In this document: piece by piece, positions 1-5,466 of the stretch
How the letters are laid out: the number at the start of each line of letters is the position of its first letter
How positions within the stretch are numbered: the first letter of the stretch is position 1
Translations under genes and position numbers: made by a program
Notes under the pieces: model-generated
Seen by the model: the letters and a program-made list of their open reading frames with translations, nothing else
Database searches by the model: none
What the model was told of the DNA's origin: nothing
Assembly: GCA_905207385.1 (NCBI GenBank)
Contig: CAJLLH010000040.1
Location: 1 to 9,176, forward strand
Direction of reading: 5' to 3'
Length of the DNA stretch: 9,176 nucleotides
From: an uncultured Eubacteriales bacterium
GTDB taxonomy: Bacteria; Bacillota; Clostridia; Christensenellales; Borkfalkiaceae

Positions 1-472
1 CGCTTGTTTTTTATAGCAGTATTTTGCGCCTTAGTCTGCGCGTGATTGTAGGTGGTATTTTTATCGTTTTGGTGTTTTGGCGTTTGCTGTTCTCGGCACG
101 GAATTTTTGGCGCAACCTCGTTGCGTCAGATTGGCGGCACGCGGTGAGCGCGCGGCTTGAGACACAATCGTTTAAGTAGCGCGGCATTGACGGAGTAACG
201 GTGTTTTGTTGTATTGACGGCACACGTGAGTGCGGCGGCTTGAGACACAACCGAATAAACGGCGCGACATTGACGGAGTAACGGTGTTTTGTTGTATCGG
301 CAACGCGGCGTGAGCGGGGCAATATTTCTTAACGTACTATTGACGGCTATAAATTATCGGTGCGGCGGGCACAACCGCGTTATCGGCAATTATAGTTCCG
401 CAAAATTGTAGGCGCAAGGCAATGCGGTGGCAAAACTTTTTACCGCCGTGCGCAAACGTTCAAGACAAAAAA
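1..472. other. Gene-free stretch made of repeat-derived DNA
   Basis: No reading frame here has a plausible start, ribosome binding site or recognisable protein. The longest open frame, on the minus strand at 11-322, runs through the 83-bp tandem repeat and reads as low-complexity basic peptide. Short inverted repeats are present, for example CGCAAC (111-116) against GTTGCG (120-125) and GCGGT/ACCGC around 424-446. The stretch is best described as intergenic repeat DNA; a structured RNA cannot be excluded. Confidence 0.6.
136..319. repeat. 83-bp tandem repeat, two full copies plus a partial third
   Basis: Two copies with an exact 83-bp period occupy 136-218 and 219-301, and a shortened third start is visible to about 319. 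Landmarks keep the period: GGCAC at 136 and 219, GGCTTGAGACACAA at 154 and 237, ATTGACGGAGTAACGGTG at 186 and 269. The second half of the unit is almost identical between copies, while the middle (170-185 against 253-268) has drifted. Because 83 is not a multiple of three, a reading frame through the array changes frame from copy to copy, which argues against coding. Similar fragments (ATTGACGGC near 337, GCATTGACA in the loop of the 473-506 hairpin) suggest an older, larger repeat family. Function is unknown. Confidence 0.85.
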
Positions 473-506
473 ATAAAGTCCGCCGCATTGACACGACGGA
501 CTTTAT
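473..506 (-). terminator. Hairpin terminator, stronger on the minus strand
   Basis: ATAAAGTCCG (473-482) pairs with CGGACTTTAT (497-506). A C/A mismatch and two more G-C pairs extend the stem, closing an 8-nt loop (CATTGACA, 486-493). Read on the minus strand the stem runs into a T-rich tract (the complement of AAAAAAA at 467-473), the normal intrinsic terminator layout. Read on the plus strand it is followed only by TTTATATGATATT. No minus-strand gene ends just upstream of it; read-through antisense to the membrane-protein gene is one possible source. Confidence 0.6.
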
Positions 507-755
507 ATGATATTCTTATTAAAAAGCTGAAGTTAAATTTTAATTGGTTGCGGCATATGTGCGGGACAATTTTAAATTTTTTATAACTCTCCCACCCTTT
601 CTCCCATTAAAATATTCAGCCTTATTAAAGAATTTGATTTATCCAAAACATTATTTTGCGCTTGAATTAAAGAATTTTATTGCGCGCGGTTAAATAAAAA
701 AAGGACGGCTTGCCATTCTGTGCAAACCGAAGCACTTAAAAAAGATAAAGGGAAA
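507..755 (+). other. AT-rich leader region of the membrane-protein gene
   Basis: This AT-rich stretch separates the hairpin at 473-506 from the membrane-protein gene. It contains two near-identical short segments, TTAAAGAATTTGATT (about 626-640) and TTAAAGAATTTTATT (about 667-681). I could not find a convincing -35/-10 pair. An AAGGA at about 710 lies too far from the GTG at 720 to be a good ribosome binding site for it. Confidence 0.4.
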
Positions 756-1481
756 ATGGACAAATTTAAAAAGACGGGCTTTGTTTCTTTGATGGCGCTT
801 GCCTTTCTGCTTGTAGCCTCGCTTACGGCGTTCGCGACGGGGTTTATTCCCTGCCCCGAGCAATCTTACGGCTGGGCATACATTTGCGCAGGCGCATTTC
901 TGCTTGTAATAAGCGGCATTACTGCTTTTGTAGTAAGGGATAAAACCGCAGTAAACATTGCGTGCTTTGCGGTAAACGCAGTAGCTTTAGGCTGTTGCAT
1001 TCGCGCCTGGTACATATTCCGCGGGCTAAATAACGGCTTTTTGACAATGTTTTTTGTTAGCCTTGCCTGCATCGCATACCTGTGGCTGTTTTTTGCGCTG
1101 TGCCTTATTCCGCCCCTTTCGCGGCACATAAAGCTTTTTTTCTGGCTGTGGCTGATTTTATCGGTTATAGCTTACGTGCTCGTAGTTATTTTTACAAAAA
1201 CAACTTTCGTTTCAACGTTCGGCTTTTACATGCTTGTGATGTGCGGGTTCATATACTCAATGGTATCCCCCTCCGCCGACTTTGAAGAGCTTATGCGCGC
1301 GCTTACTCTTTCTGCCTACTCGGTGTTCATAGTGGCTATAATAGTCGCTGTCATCGCAATAAGCGGGGAAAGCGACTTTGACCTTGATTTTGCCGCAGAC
1401 TTTTCCGCCGACTTTGGTTCAGCCGATACAAAAAAGGCAAAACAAATTAAACAGGACAACGACAAATTTTTAAAAAGCTGA
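756..1481 (+). CDS. Seven-pass membrane protein with acidic C-terminal tail, function unknown
   Basis: This 241-residue protein is not recognised as a member of a known family. Hydrophobic segments at about residues 8-30, 40-60, 67-88, 95-118, 126-146, 154-171 and 183-203 predict seven membrane passes. A short tail follows with an Asp/Phe-rich acidic patch (repeated DF.ADF at about 207-220) and then a Lys/Gln-rich end. A Cys-Pro pair (C33, P34) lies just after the first segment. The start is chosen at ATG 756 because AAAGGG (747-752) precedes it closely; an in-frame GTG at 720 would add 12 residues but lacks a well-spaced ribosome binding site. The gene runs opposite to the other left-arm genes, so it is head-on to replication from the origin at about 7.6 kb. 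It converges with the XRE gene across 35 bp. It is probably a real gene of unknown function. Confidence 0.75.
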   Translation: MDKFKKTGFVSLMALAFLLVASLTAFATGFIPCPEQSYGWAYICAGAFLLVISGITAFVVRDKTAVNIACFAVNAVALGCCIRAWYIFRGLNNGFLTMFFVSLACIAYLWLFFALCLIPPLSRHIKLFFWLWLILSVIAYVLVVIFTKTTFVSTFGFYMLVMCGFIYSMVSPSADFEELMRALTLSAYSVFIVAIIVAVIAISGESDFDLDFAADFSADFGSADTKKAKQIKQDNDKFLKS

Positions 1482-1516
1482 ATTTTACAGCCAATTTTTG
1501 CGGCGCAGACCCGCCG

Positions 1517-1759
1517 TCATTCGTCAAGACCCAAAATATAGTTTGCAGATATATCCAGTTCCTTGCAAAGCCGCGCAAAGGTATCAAGCCTGGGCAACTT
1601 TTTGGTGGTTATGTACTGGGTTATCATCTCAGGCGACACCCCCACCCTGCAAGCTATTTCCGCCTTAGTAAGTCCGCTGTTCTCTATTTCCTCCTTAAGG
1701 CGCTGTTTAATTTTATCCATACTTGAATTATTCATATTCATGGATAATTTTATAACCAT
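1517..1759 (-). CDS. Small XRE-family helix-turn-helix repressor
   Basis: The 80-residue protein is almost only a Cro/C1-type DNA-binding domain. Helix 2 is at about residues 31-39 (TKAEIACRV), the recognition helix at 42-50 (SPEMITQYI), and the closing part (PRLDTFARLCKELDISANYILGL) is the usual end of single-domain XRE regulators. It probably acts as a dimer on the two TAACCATTRGTTA operators at 1753-1765 and 1783-1795. The start is uncertain: ATG at 1759, 1741, 1735 and 1720 are all in frame and none has a Shine-Dalgarno sequence. The predicted start of transcription is about 1761, so the 1759 ATG would be leaderless and a start at 1741 or 1720 is a real alternative. There is no toxin or ligand-binding domain and no partner gene in an operon with it. 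Autoregulation is inferred from operator placement. Confidence 0.85.
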   Translation of the reverse strand: MVIKLSMNMNNSSMDKIKQRLKEEIENSGLTKAEIACRVGVSPEMITQYITTKKLPRLDTFARLCKELDISANYILGLDE

Positions 1760-1765
1760 TGGTTA
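1753..1765. promoter_or_regulatory. Operator O1 (TAACCATTGGTTA) at the XRE gene start
   Basis: A near-perfect palindrome, TAACC-ATT-GGTTA, covers the predicted transcription start and the first candidate start codon of the XRE gene. A repressor bound here would block the gene's own expression. The same motif recurs 30 bp away (centre to centre), close to three helical turns. Confidence 0.65.
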
Positions 1766-1767
1766 GT

Positions 1768-1796
1768 ATTTTAGTTGACAAATAACCATTAGTTAA
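1768..1796 (-). promoter_or_regulatory. Probable promoter of the XRE gene
   Basis: On the minus strand TTAACT (1796-1791) and TAAAAT (1773-1768) are 17 bp apart, matching four and five of six consensus bases. The promoter overlaps the plus-strand promoter, so the two may also compete for polymerase. The predicted start is near 1761, inside operator O1. Confidence 0.5.
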
Positions 1797-1803
1797 TTAT
1801 AAT
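1775..1803 (+). promoter_or_regulatory. Consensus sigma-A promoter pointing away from the XRE gene
   Basis: TTGACA at 1775-1780 and TATAAT at 1798-1803 are separated by exactly 17 bp, a full match to the housekeeping consensus. The predicted start is about 1810. There is no ATG between it and the terminator hairpin at 1897-1932, so the product looks like a short RNA. Operator O2 fills the spacer. Confidence 0.75.
1783..1795. promoter_or_regulatory. Operator O2 (TAACCATTAGTTA) inside the divergent promoter
   Basis: This second copy differs from O1 by one base and keeps the TAAC-N5-GTTA symmetry. It lies wholly in the spacer between the -35 and -10 boxes of the plus-strand promoter at 1775-1803. 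It also overlaps the -35 region of the minus-strand promoter, so binding here could control both directions. Confidence 0.65.
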
Positions 1804-1809
1804 AGTAAT

Positions 1810-1938
1810 ATACAAGCGCATACGCGAAGCACTTACTTTTGCACAAAAAGCGCTTATCTGAAATCGAAAGCAATAAAACCAGGTCAAAACTAAAGGGAGC
1901 GCCCTTCCGACTTTTTTTTCGGAAGGGCGCTCTTCTTT
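1810..1938 (+). ncRNA. Candidate small RNA under XRE control
   Basis: A perfect promoter at 1775-1803 and a strong hairpin followed by TTCTTTTAAG delimit a transcript of about 125-130 nt. The body contains no ATG. The only open frame begins with a TTG at 1839 that has no ribosome binding site, and it would read straight through the terminator hairpin. A 5' stem is possible between AAGCGC (1814-1819) and GCGCTT (1850-1855). I do not recognise it as a known RNA family. The call rests on promoter, terminator and lack of coding potential only. A leader of a longer transcript, or a very short peptide, is the alternative. Confidence 0.4.
1897..1938 (+). terminator. Strong intrinsic terminator, probably two-way
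   Basis: A perfect 14-bp stem, GAGCGCCCTTCCGA (1897-1910) with TCGGAAGGGCGCTC (1919-1932), closes an 8-nt T-rich loop. On the plus strand it runs into TTCTTTTAAG. On the minus strand the following sequence is CCTTTAGTTTT, a weaker tract that could still stop transcripts arriving from queT. Confidence 0.75.
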
Positions 1939-1974
1939 TAAGATTAATTTCTGATTTAAATTTTACGCCGTTCG

Positions 1975-2126
1975 GCGGCTTTATTAAACCTTATCAGTGG
2001 CTTTTTGAACTTTGTTTGCGGCTTTTTAAAGTTTGTTTTCCGATTTATTAAACGTTGTTCGGGACTTAATTAAACTTTGACTGCTTCTTTATTGAAGTTT
2101 ATTTGCCGCTTTATTGAACTTTGTTC
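1975..2126. repeat. Seven degenerate 22-bp tandem repeats
   Basis: Consecutive units at 1975-1996, 1997-2017, 2018-2039, 2040-2061, 2062-2082, 2083-2104 and 2105-2126 are 21 or 22 bp long. They follow the pattern GCNGCTTTATTGAACTTTG plus TTY. Units differ from each other at several positions, so this is an old array. The unit length is not a multiple of three and no protein is encoded. The array lies between the terminator at 1897-1938 and the queT stop codon, so it would be transcribed as the queT 3' untranslated region. The period is close to two helical turns, which would put the AT-rich blocks on one face of the DNA. Confidence 0.75.
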
Positions 2127-2157
2127 AAGCAAACTTTTAAAATCTTTGTTACTTATT

Positions 2158-2781
2158 TTACTGCTCGTCTTCAGAAGGCAGAGAAACGGGCTGTGAAGCC
2201 GTTTTTCCCTGTGCAGAAGCCGCCGCATGCACGGGCGAGGTAAATACGCTTACGCCCCTTTCCCTGAGCTTTAAAACGGCTATAAACAGGGGAATGCCGA
2301 GCACGTAAACCCAGAGCGCCTGATTTGCGCACATTATGCCGAATTCAACCCAGTAAACGACATCGGAAGAGCCTGCAAGTATCCACACTGCGGGAACTAT
2401 GAACGCGTTGACGATTACGGGGAAGATGCCGCCTACGATTACCTTTGCGATATTGTTTCTGATGAGCTTGCCGGTAAAATAGGTAAGTATGGCTGCAAGG
2501 AGCGACGCCAGACTGCCTAAAAATATATCGTACACGCCGTAAGCGGAAATGAGGTTTGCCAGCATACAGCCTATGTACAGCGCGGGAACTGCCTCGGGAA
2601 AGAAGAGGGGCAGAATTGTCATCGCTTCGGCGGGTCTTATCTGGAAAGGGCCGTAAGGGATGATAGGTCCGAGCGCACAGGTAAGCACTACGTACAGCGC
2701 GGCGATTACGCCCGCCCTGCACAGCATTTTGGTGTTCCAATGCGAAAAATCGCTTGCAACGCCTTTGAAAAACTCTTTCAT
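2158..2781 (-). CDS. queT: QueT-family queuosine precursor transporter
   Basis: The 207-residue integral membrane protein belongs to the QueT family (DUF988), thought to be the substrate-binding S component of an energy-coupling-factor importer for queuosine precursors such as preQ1. Family features seen are the early membrane segment (GVIAALYVVLTCALGPI, about 24-40), the YGPFQIRPAEA motif (about 43-53), LPLFFPEAVPALYIGC (about 57-72) and the small-residue-rich FLGSLASLLAAILTYFTGK segment (about 87-105). About six membrane passes are predicted. The last 30 residues are polar, Ala/Ser-rich and not part of the core. The ATG at 2781 has only a poor ribosome binding site. A preQ1-I riboswitch and terminator lie upstream, giving independent support for the function: high preQ1 should shut the gene off. 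The ECF ATPase and T subunits are not in this window. Confidence 0.92.
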   Translation of the reverse strand: MKEFFKGVASDFSHWNTKMLCRAGVIAALYVVLTCALGPIIPYGPFQIRPAEAMTILPLFFPEAVPALYIGCMLANLISAYGVYDIFLGSLASLLAAILTYFTGKLIRNNIAKVIVGGIFPVIVNAFIVPAVWILAGSSDVVYWVEFGIMCANQALWVYVLGIPLFIAVLKLRERGVSVFTSPVHAAASAQGKTASQPVSLPSEDEQ

Positions 2782-2838
2782 ACTTTTTTACAGATTACGG
2801 CGCAGTATTTTTCTTTTACCCAACCCGCCCGCATTTTT

Positions 2839-2883
2839 GCGGCGCGCATTTTCCTTATCTTTTCCAAGGAAAATGCGCGCCGT
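2839..2883 (-). other. Long hairpin in the queT leader
   Basis: CGGCGCGCATTTTCCTT (2840-2856) is the exact reverse complement of 2866-2882, leaving a 9-nt loop; a G-T pair can extend the base. The hairpin lies after the riboswitch terminator and about 60 nt before the queT start codon. It is not followed by a T tract in either direction, so it is unlikely to be a terminator. It could stabilise the mRNA or be a leftover mobile repeat. Confidence 0.6.
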
Positions 2884-2904
2884 TAATTTAAAGGCTTATC
2901 AAAT

Positions 2905-2932
2905 AAAAAAGGGACGGCTGAAAAACCGTCCC
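2905..2932 (-). terminator. Riboswitch-controlled terminator ahead of queT
   Basis: On the minus strand GGGACGG (2932-2926) pairs with CCGTCCC (2917-2911) around an 8-nt loop and is followed at once by TTTTTT (2910-2905). The competing antiterminator would pair CCGAAGG (2963-2957), which includes the 3' strand of the riboswitch pseudoknot, with TTTTCGG (2938-2932). It shares G2932 with the terminator stem. Ligand binding locks CCGAA into the pseudoknot and frees the terminator to form. Confidence 0.85.
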
Positions 2933-2958
2933 CGAAAAATACTTAATCTGTATTCTCC

Positions 2959-3001
2959 TTCGGTTTTTTTATAACGGAAGTGTTGAGCCGAAAACCTTCC
3001 G
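2959..3001 (-). ncRNA. PreQ1-I riboswitch aptamer upstream of queT
   Basis: On the minus strand P1 is CGGAAG (3001-2996) with CTTCCG (2980-2975). The 15-nt loop reads GTTTTCGGCTCAACA, and an A-rich tail TTATAAAAAAA (2974-2964) ends in CCGAA (2963-2959). CCGAA pairs with TTCGG in the loop (2992-2988) to form the H-type pseudoknot. This matches the class I preQ1 architecture: a short stem, a C-containing loop with GGC...CAACA, and an A-rich strand before the second pseudoknot strand. The gene downstream encodes a queuosine-precursor transporter and an intrinsic terminator follows, so transcriptional OFF control by preQ1 is inferred. The identification rests on structure and context, without a covariance-model search. 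Confidence 0.85.
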
Positions 3002-3086
3002 CGAGCTGAACCCCTCTTTTGGGCAGTAGGTAAGCCGCGTTGCGGCGCCTTTTTTTGATTTTGCAAGCGCGAAATACCGCGCTTTT

Positions 3087-3116
3087 TATATAACGCTTTT
3101 TGCAAGCTGTTTACAA
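3087..3116 (-). promoter_or_regulatory. Possible promoter for the riboswitch-queT transcript
   Basis: On the minus strand TTGTAA (3116-3111) and TATATA (3092-3087) are 18 bp apart. Each matches four of six consensus bases. It is the best candidate upstream of the riboswitch, giving a leader of about 300 nt. It overlaps a GC-rich hairpin (AAGCGCG 3065-3071 with CGCGCTT 3078-3084). Confidence 0.35.
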
Positions 3117-3205
3117 AAGCTTACAAAGTAAGTCGTTGCGCTTACTTGCCGCGCAAGCTTTTTTGCAAACTTACAAAGTAAGCTGTTTGCGCTGACTTAT
3201 CAAGC
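3117..3205. repeat. Two ~50-bp direct repeats, each able to form a hairpin
   Basis: TTACAAAGTAAG occurs at 3121-3132 and 3171-3182, followed in each copy by a similar TTGCGCT.ACTT...CAAGC block, giving a 50-bp period. Copy one folds through AAGTAAG and CTTACTT. Copy two folds through AAGTAAGC and GCTGACTT with one mismatch. A degenerate piece precedes them at about 3102-3120. They lie just downstream of jag and could cap its mRNA, but no T tract is present. Confidence 0.55.
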
Positions 3206-3242
3206 ATATTTTCCTGATTGGAAAAACTCAGCAAAAGGCAGA

Positions 3243-4163
3243 TTATTCGCCCTTGTTTTCGTCCTTCTTTTCTTCCTTGCCGGCACCGCTGTTTCCGAGG
3301 AACGTGCCGAGGTAAATCTGCTTTTTGCCCTTGGGTGCGGATGAACGGGGAGGACGTGCGGGGCGTTCGGAACGCTCGGGACGGTCGGAGCGGTTAAATC
3401 TTTCGCCCCTGTCCCTCTTTTCTCCGTTGCGCCTGTCGAAGCGGCGTTCCCTTCTGTCGCCGAACTTTCTTTCGCCGCGGTCGCCGTCGCGCTTATCGCG
3501 GTTAAACTGCCTGCCGCGCTTTTCTTTTCTTTCGAAAGGAACTTCGTTCTTGGGTATTATAACTACCCTGCGCATAGGTTCTTTGCCTTCGGAAACGGTG
3601 GTAACCTCTTCGTTATCGGCAAGCACGGAATGAACTACGCGGCGCTCGTAAGGGCTCATAGGCTCAAGAGCAACGCGCCTCTTCTTTTCAACGGCTTTTG
3701 CAGCCTTGGCAACGGCTACGTCCTTGAGCTTTTCTTCGCGCTGGGCGCGGTAGTTTTCGCAATCTACCACGACGCGCCTGTATTCATCCCTGCCAATGTT
3801 GGCAACTGCGCCGGCTATGCACTGAATGGCGTCGAGCACTTCACCCCTGCGGCCGATTACTGCCGAGGTGTTGGTGGTCTTTATTTCGATTTCAATCTTT
3901 TCGCCGTCGGAAACGACTTCGTTGAAAGCGGGAATTTTAAGAATTTTTAAAAGTCCGTCAATAAAGGTTGCGGCGCGCTCGCCGTCGGAAGCCTTTTTAA
4001 CTACCATTACTTTTGCCTTTATAGAACCGAAAAGCTTTTTCTTGCCTTCCTCGAGCACGGTAATTTCCGCCTGCTCCCTTTCAATGCCGAGCGTTTTAAG
4101 GGCTTCTTCAACGGCTTCGTCTACCGTTTTGCCCGTAAAAACGTTTTCCATATTTTCTTCCAT
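3243..4163 (-). CDS. khpB: Jag/KhpB RNA-binding protein with long basic disordered tail
   Basis: This KH-R3H protein is the usual partner of YidC in Bacillota operons; in streptococci and relatives it pairs with KhpA and binds many RNAs. Residue positions count from the TTG at 4169. The Jag_N domain spans about 8-57 (TGKTVDEAVEEALKTLG). The KH domain is at about 65-140 with its GxxG loop IGRRGE (105-110). The R3H domain is at about 145-207 with the R176-x3-H180 signature in YERRVVH. About 95 further residues form an Arg/Asp/Gly-rich low-complexity tail (211-280) and a short end, IYLGTFLGNSG, before a Lys/Glu run. Typical Jag proteins are about 200-260 residues and stop near the R3H domain. 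I use ATG 4163; a TTG at 4169 is better spaced (6 nt) from AAGGAG (4176-4181) and is equally possible. The gene follows yidC after about 20 bp. Confidence 0.92.
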   Translation of the reverse strand: MEENMENVFTGKTVDEAVEEALKTLGIEREQAEITVLEEGKKKLFGSIKAKVMVVKKASDGERAATFIDGLLKILKIPAFNEVVSDGEKIEIEIKTTNTSAVIGRRGEVLDAIQCIAGAVANIGRDEYRRVVVDCENYRAQREEKLKDVAVAKAAKAVEKKRRVALEPMSPYERRVVHSVLADNEEVTTVSEGKEPMRRVVIIPKNEVPFERKEKRGRQFNRDKRDGDRGERKFGDRRERRFDRRNGEKRDRGERFNRSDRPERSERPARPPRSSAPKGKKQIYLGTFLGNSGAGKEEKKDENKGE

Positions 4164-4187
4164 AATCAAATGAAGCTCCTTATCACT

Positions 4188-5444
4188 TTATCTCTTATTC
4201 CTCTTTACCTGCTTTTCGGCCTTGGAGGGTTTGCGGAGATATTTATCGAGTTCCTGACGCTCTTCAAGCTTTCTGAATTTCACGTCGAGCGCCTTGTTTA
4301 CTATAAGCGTCGTAACAAAGCTGTACAGCGTGTTCGTTATCATGTACAGCGAGAACGCAGCACTGTAGAAGAACGAGAATACACCGTAAATTATGGGCAT
4401 GAGTATGAGCATCCATTTGTTGGTGCGCTGACCGCTGCCGTCTACCGTGCCGAGCTCGTTCATGTCTTTTTGCATGCGCATCATGAAGAACTGCGACAAG
4501 AACATCATGCCTATCGCCAGTACTATGAGCACGAAATAGCCGTTGTAAGTATCCTTCTGCTTGTCGAGGTGGGCGGTTACTTCGTTGTAACTTTCTTCAT
4601 AGTTGCTAAGATCCGAAGCCCTTGAAAGCGAGCTTACGAACTTATCGAACGTGGGCACTTCCTTGTTCAGCATAGAGTCGGGATACCAGATGTTGCCTAC
4701 CCATAAAAAGCCCTGATTGTTTTCTTTGTAATACTGTGCAGAAGCGTCGCGCGCGAATTCAGCCATGTAATCTTTTATGATTATGAACATGTCGTTTTCC
4801 GTTTCGACATCTGCGGTCAGAACTTCGTAAGTGGGGTCGTTCTGCGCCCTGTTGGCGGTGTAATATTCTTCAAATTTGCCGAAATCTACGCGATAAACTT
4901 CTTCGCCGTCGCTGTCTTTAGCGGCAATGAGGAAGCCTTCGGCGTTATTTTCTTCGTCGTAAACGTATTCCTGCGCCACTTCGTTGTACGCCGTAACCAT
5001 TCCGCGGTACAGCTCGAGATTGGCGTACTGCGAATATGTGGAAAACTGGCTGAACACAACCATGAACACGACAAGCGAAACTACCGTGGGAAGGCATATT
5101 CCCAGCATGCTGTAGCCGTTCTTTTTGTACAGCTCCATAACCTTCTGGTTATACATTGCCTTGTCGTTGGCGTACTGCTTCTGCAGTTTTTCCATCTGCG
5201 GGCGCATCCTCTTCATTATGAGGGACTGCTTTTTTGTTTTGACCTTGGAAAAGACGTCGAGCGGCATAACTATCGTCTTCAAAATAAGCGTGAATATAAT
5301 TACGCCTACGGCGGTTATGCCTATGCCTTCAACAAGGAATTTGATTATTTCGCCGATCCAGTTCAACTCTATCTGGGATATCTGCTTGACCATGAAGCTG
5401 ATGAATCCCGTGGATTCGGCGGGTAACGTAGCCAAAAAGTTCAT
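4188..5444 (-). CDS. yidC: YidC/Oxa1-family membrane protein insertase with enlarged external loop
   Basis: YidC inserts membrane proteins alone or with SecYEG. The 418 residues give five membrane segments: about 38-60, 113-134, 302-321, 344-362 and 365-384. The cytoplasmic hairpin at about 65-110 (KTKKQSLIMKRMRPQMEKLQ) is typical. The conserved FLWVGNIWYPDS is at 246-257. Family members of the Gram-positive type are usually about 260-290 residues; here about 90 extra polar residues (roughly 155-240) separate the second membrane segment from that motif. The groove Arg that normally sits five residues before Pro-Leu (E. coli R366, B. subtilis SpoIIIJ R73) is Lys56 here. No lipoprotein signal is seen at the N terminus. 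The C terminus is basic, suited to ribosome contact. The start ATG has no clear ribosome binding site and lies 22 bp after yidD, so coupling to yidD translation is likely. Confidence 0.95.
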   Translation of the reverse strand: MNFLATLPAESTGFISFMVKQISQIELNWIGEIIKFLVEGIGITAVGVIIFTLILKTIVMPLDVFSKVKTKKQSLIMKRMRPQMEKLQKQYANDKAMYNQKVMELYKKNGYSMLGICLPTVVSLVVFMVVFSQFSTYSQYANLELYRGMVTAYNEVAQEYVYDEENNAEGFLIAAKDSDGEEVYRVDFGKFEEYYTANRAQNDPTYEVLTADVETENDMFIIIKDYMAEFARDASAQYYKENNQGFLWVGNIWYPDSMLNKEVPTFDKFVSSLSRASDLSNYEESYNEVTAHLDKQKDTYNGYFVLIVLAIGMMFLSQFFMMRMQKDMNELGTVDGSGQRTNKWMLILMPIIYGVFSFFYSAAFSLYMITNTLYSFVTTLIVNKALDVKFRKLEERQELDKYLRKPSKAEKQVKRNKR

Positions 5445-5466
5445 TATTTTTTACTTTGCAGCGGGG

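Noticed and set aside
136..301. Possible CRISPR-like repeat-spacer array
   Set aside because: Only two full copies exist, the period is 83 bp, and the variable part is drifted repeat rather than unique spacer.
11..322. 103-residue open frame on the minus strand
   Set aside because: It runs through the 83-bp repeat, changes frame between copies, has no family resemblance and no ribosome binding site.
1839..2051. 70-residue plus-strand frame after the consensus promoter
   Set aside because: It starts with TTG without a ribosome binding site and reads through a 14-bp terminator stem and the tandem repeats.
3065..3087. Plus-strand intrinsic terminator (AAGCGCG/CGCGCTT then TTT)
   Set aside because: The shape fits, but no plus-strand gene or promoter leads into it, so it is mentioned only as a hairpin.
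2899..3105. 68-residue minus-strand frame over the riboswitch
   Set aside because: It spans the preQ1 aptamer and terminator and looks like basic noise peptide.
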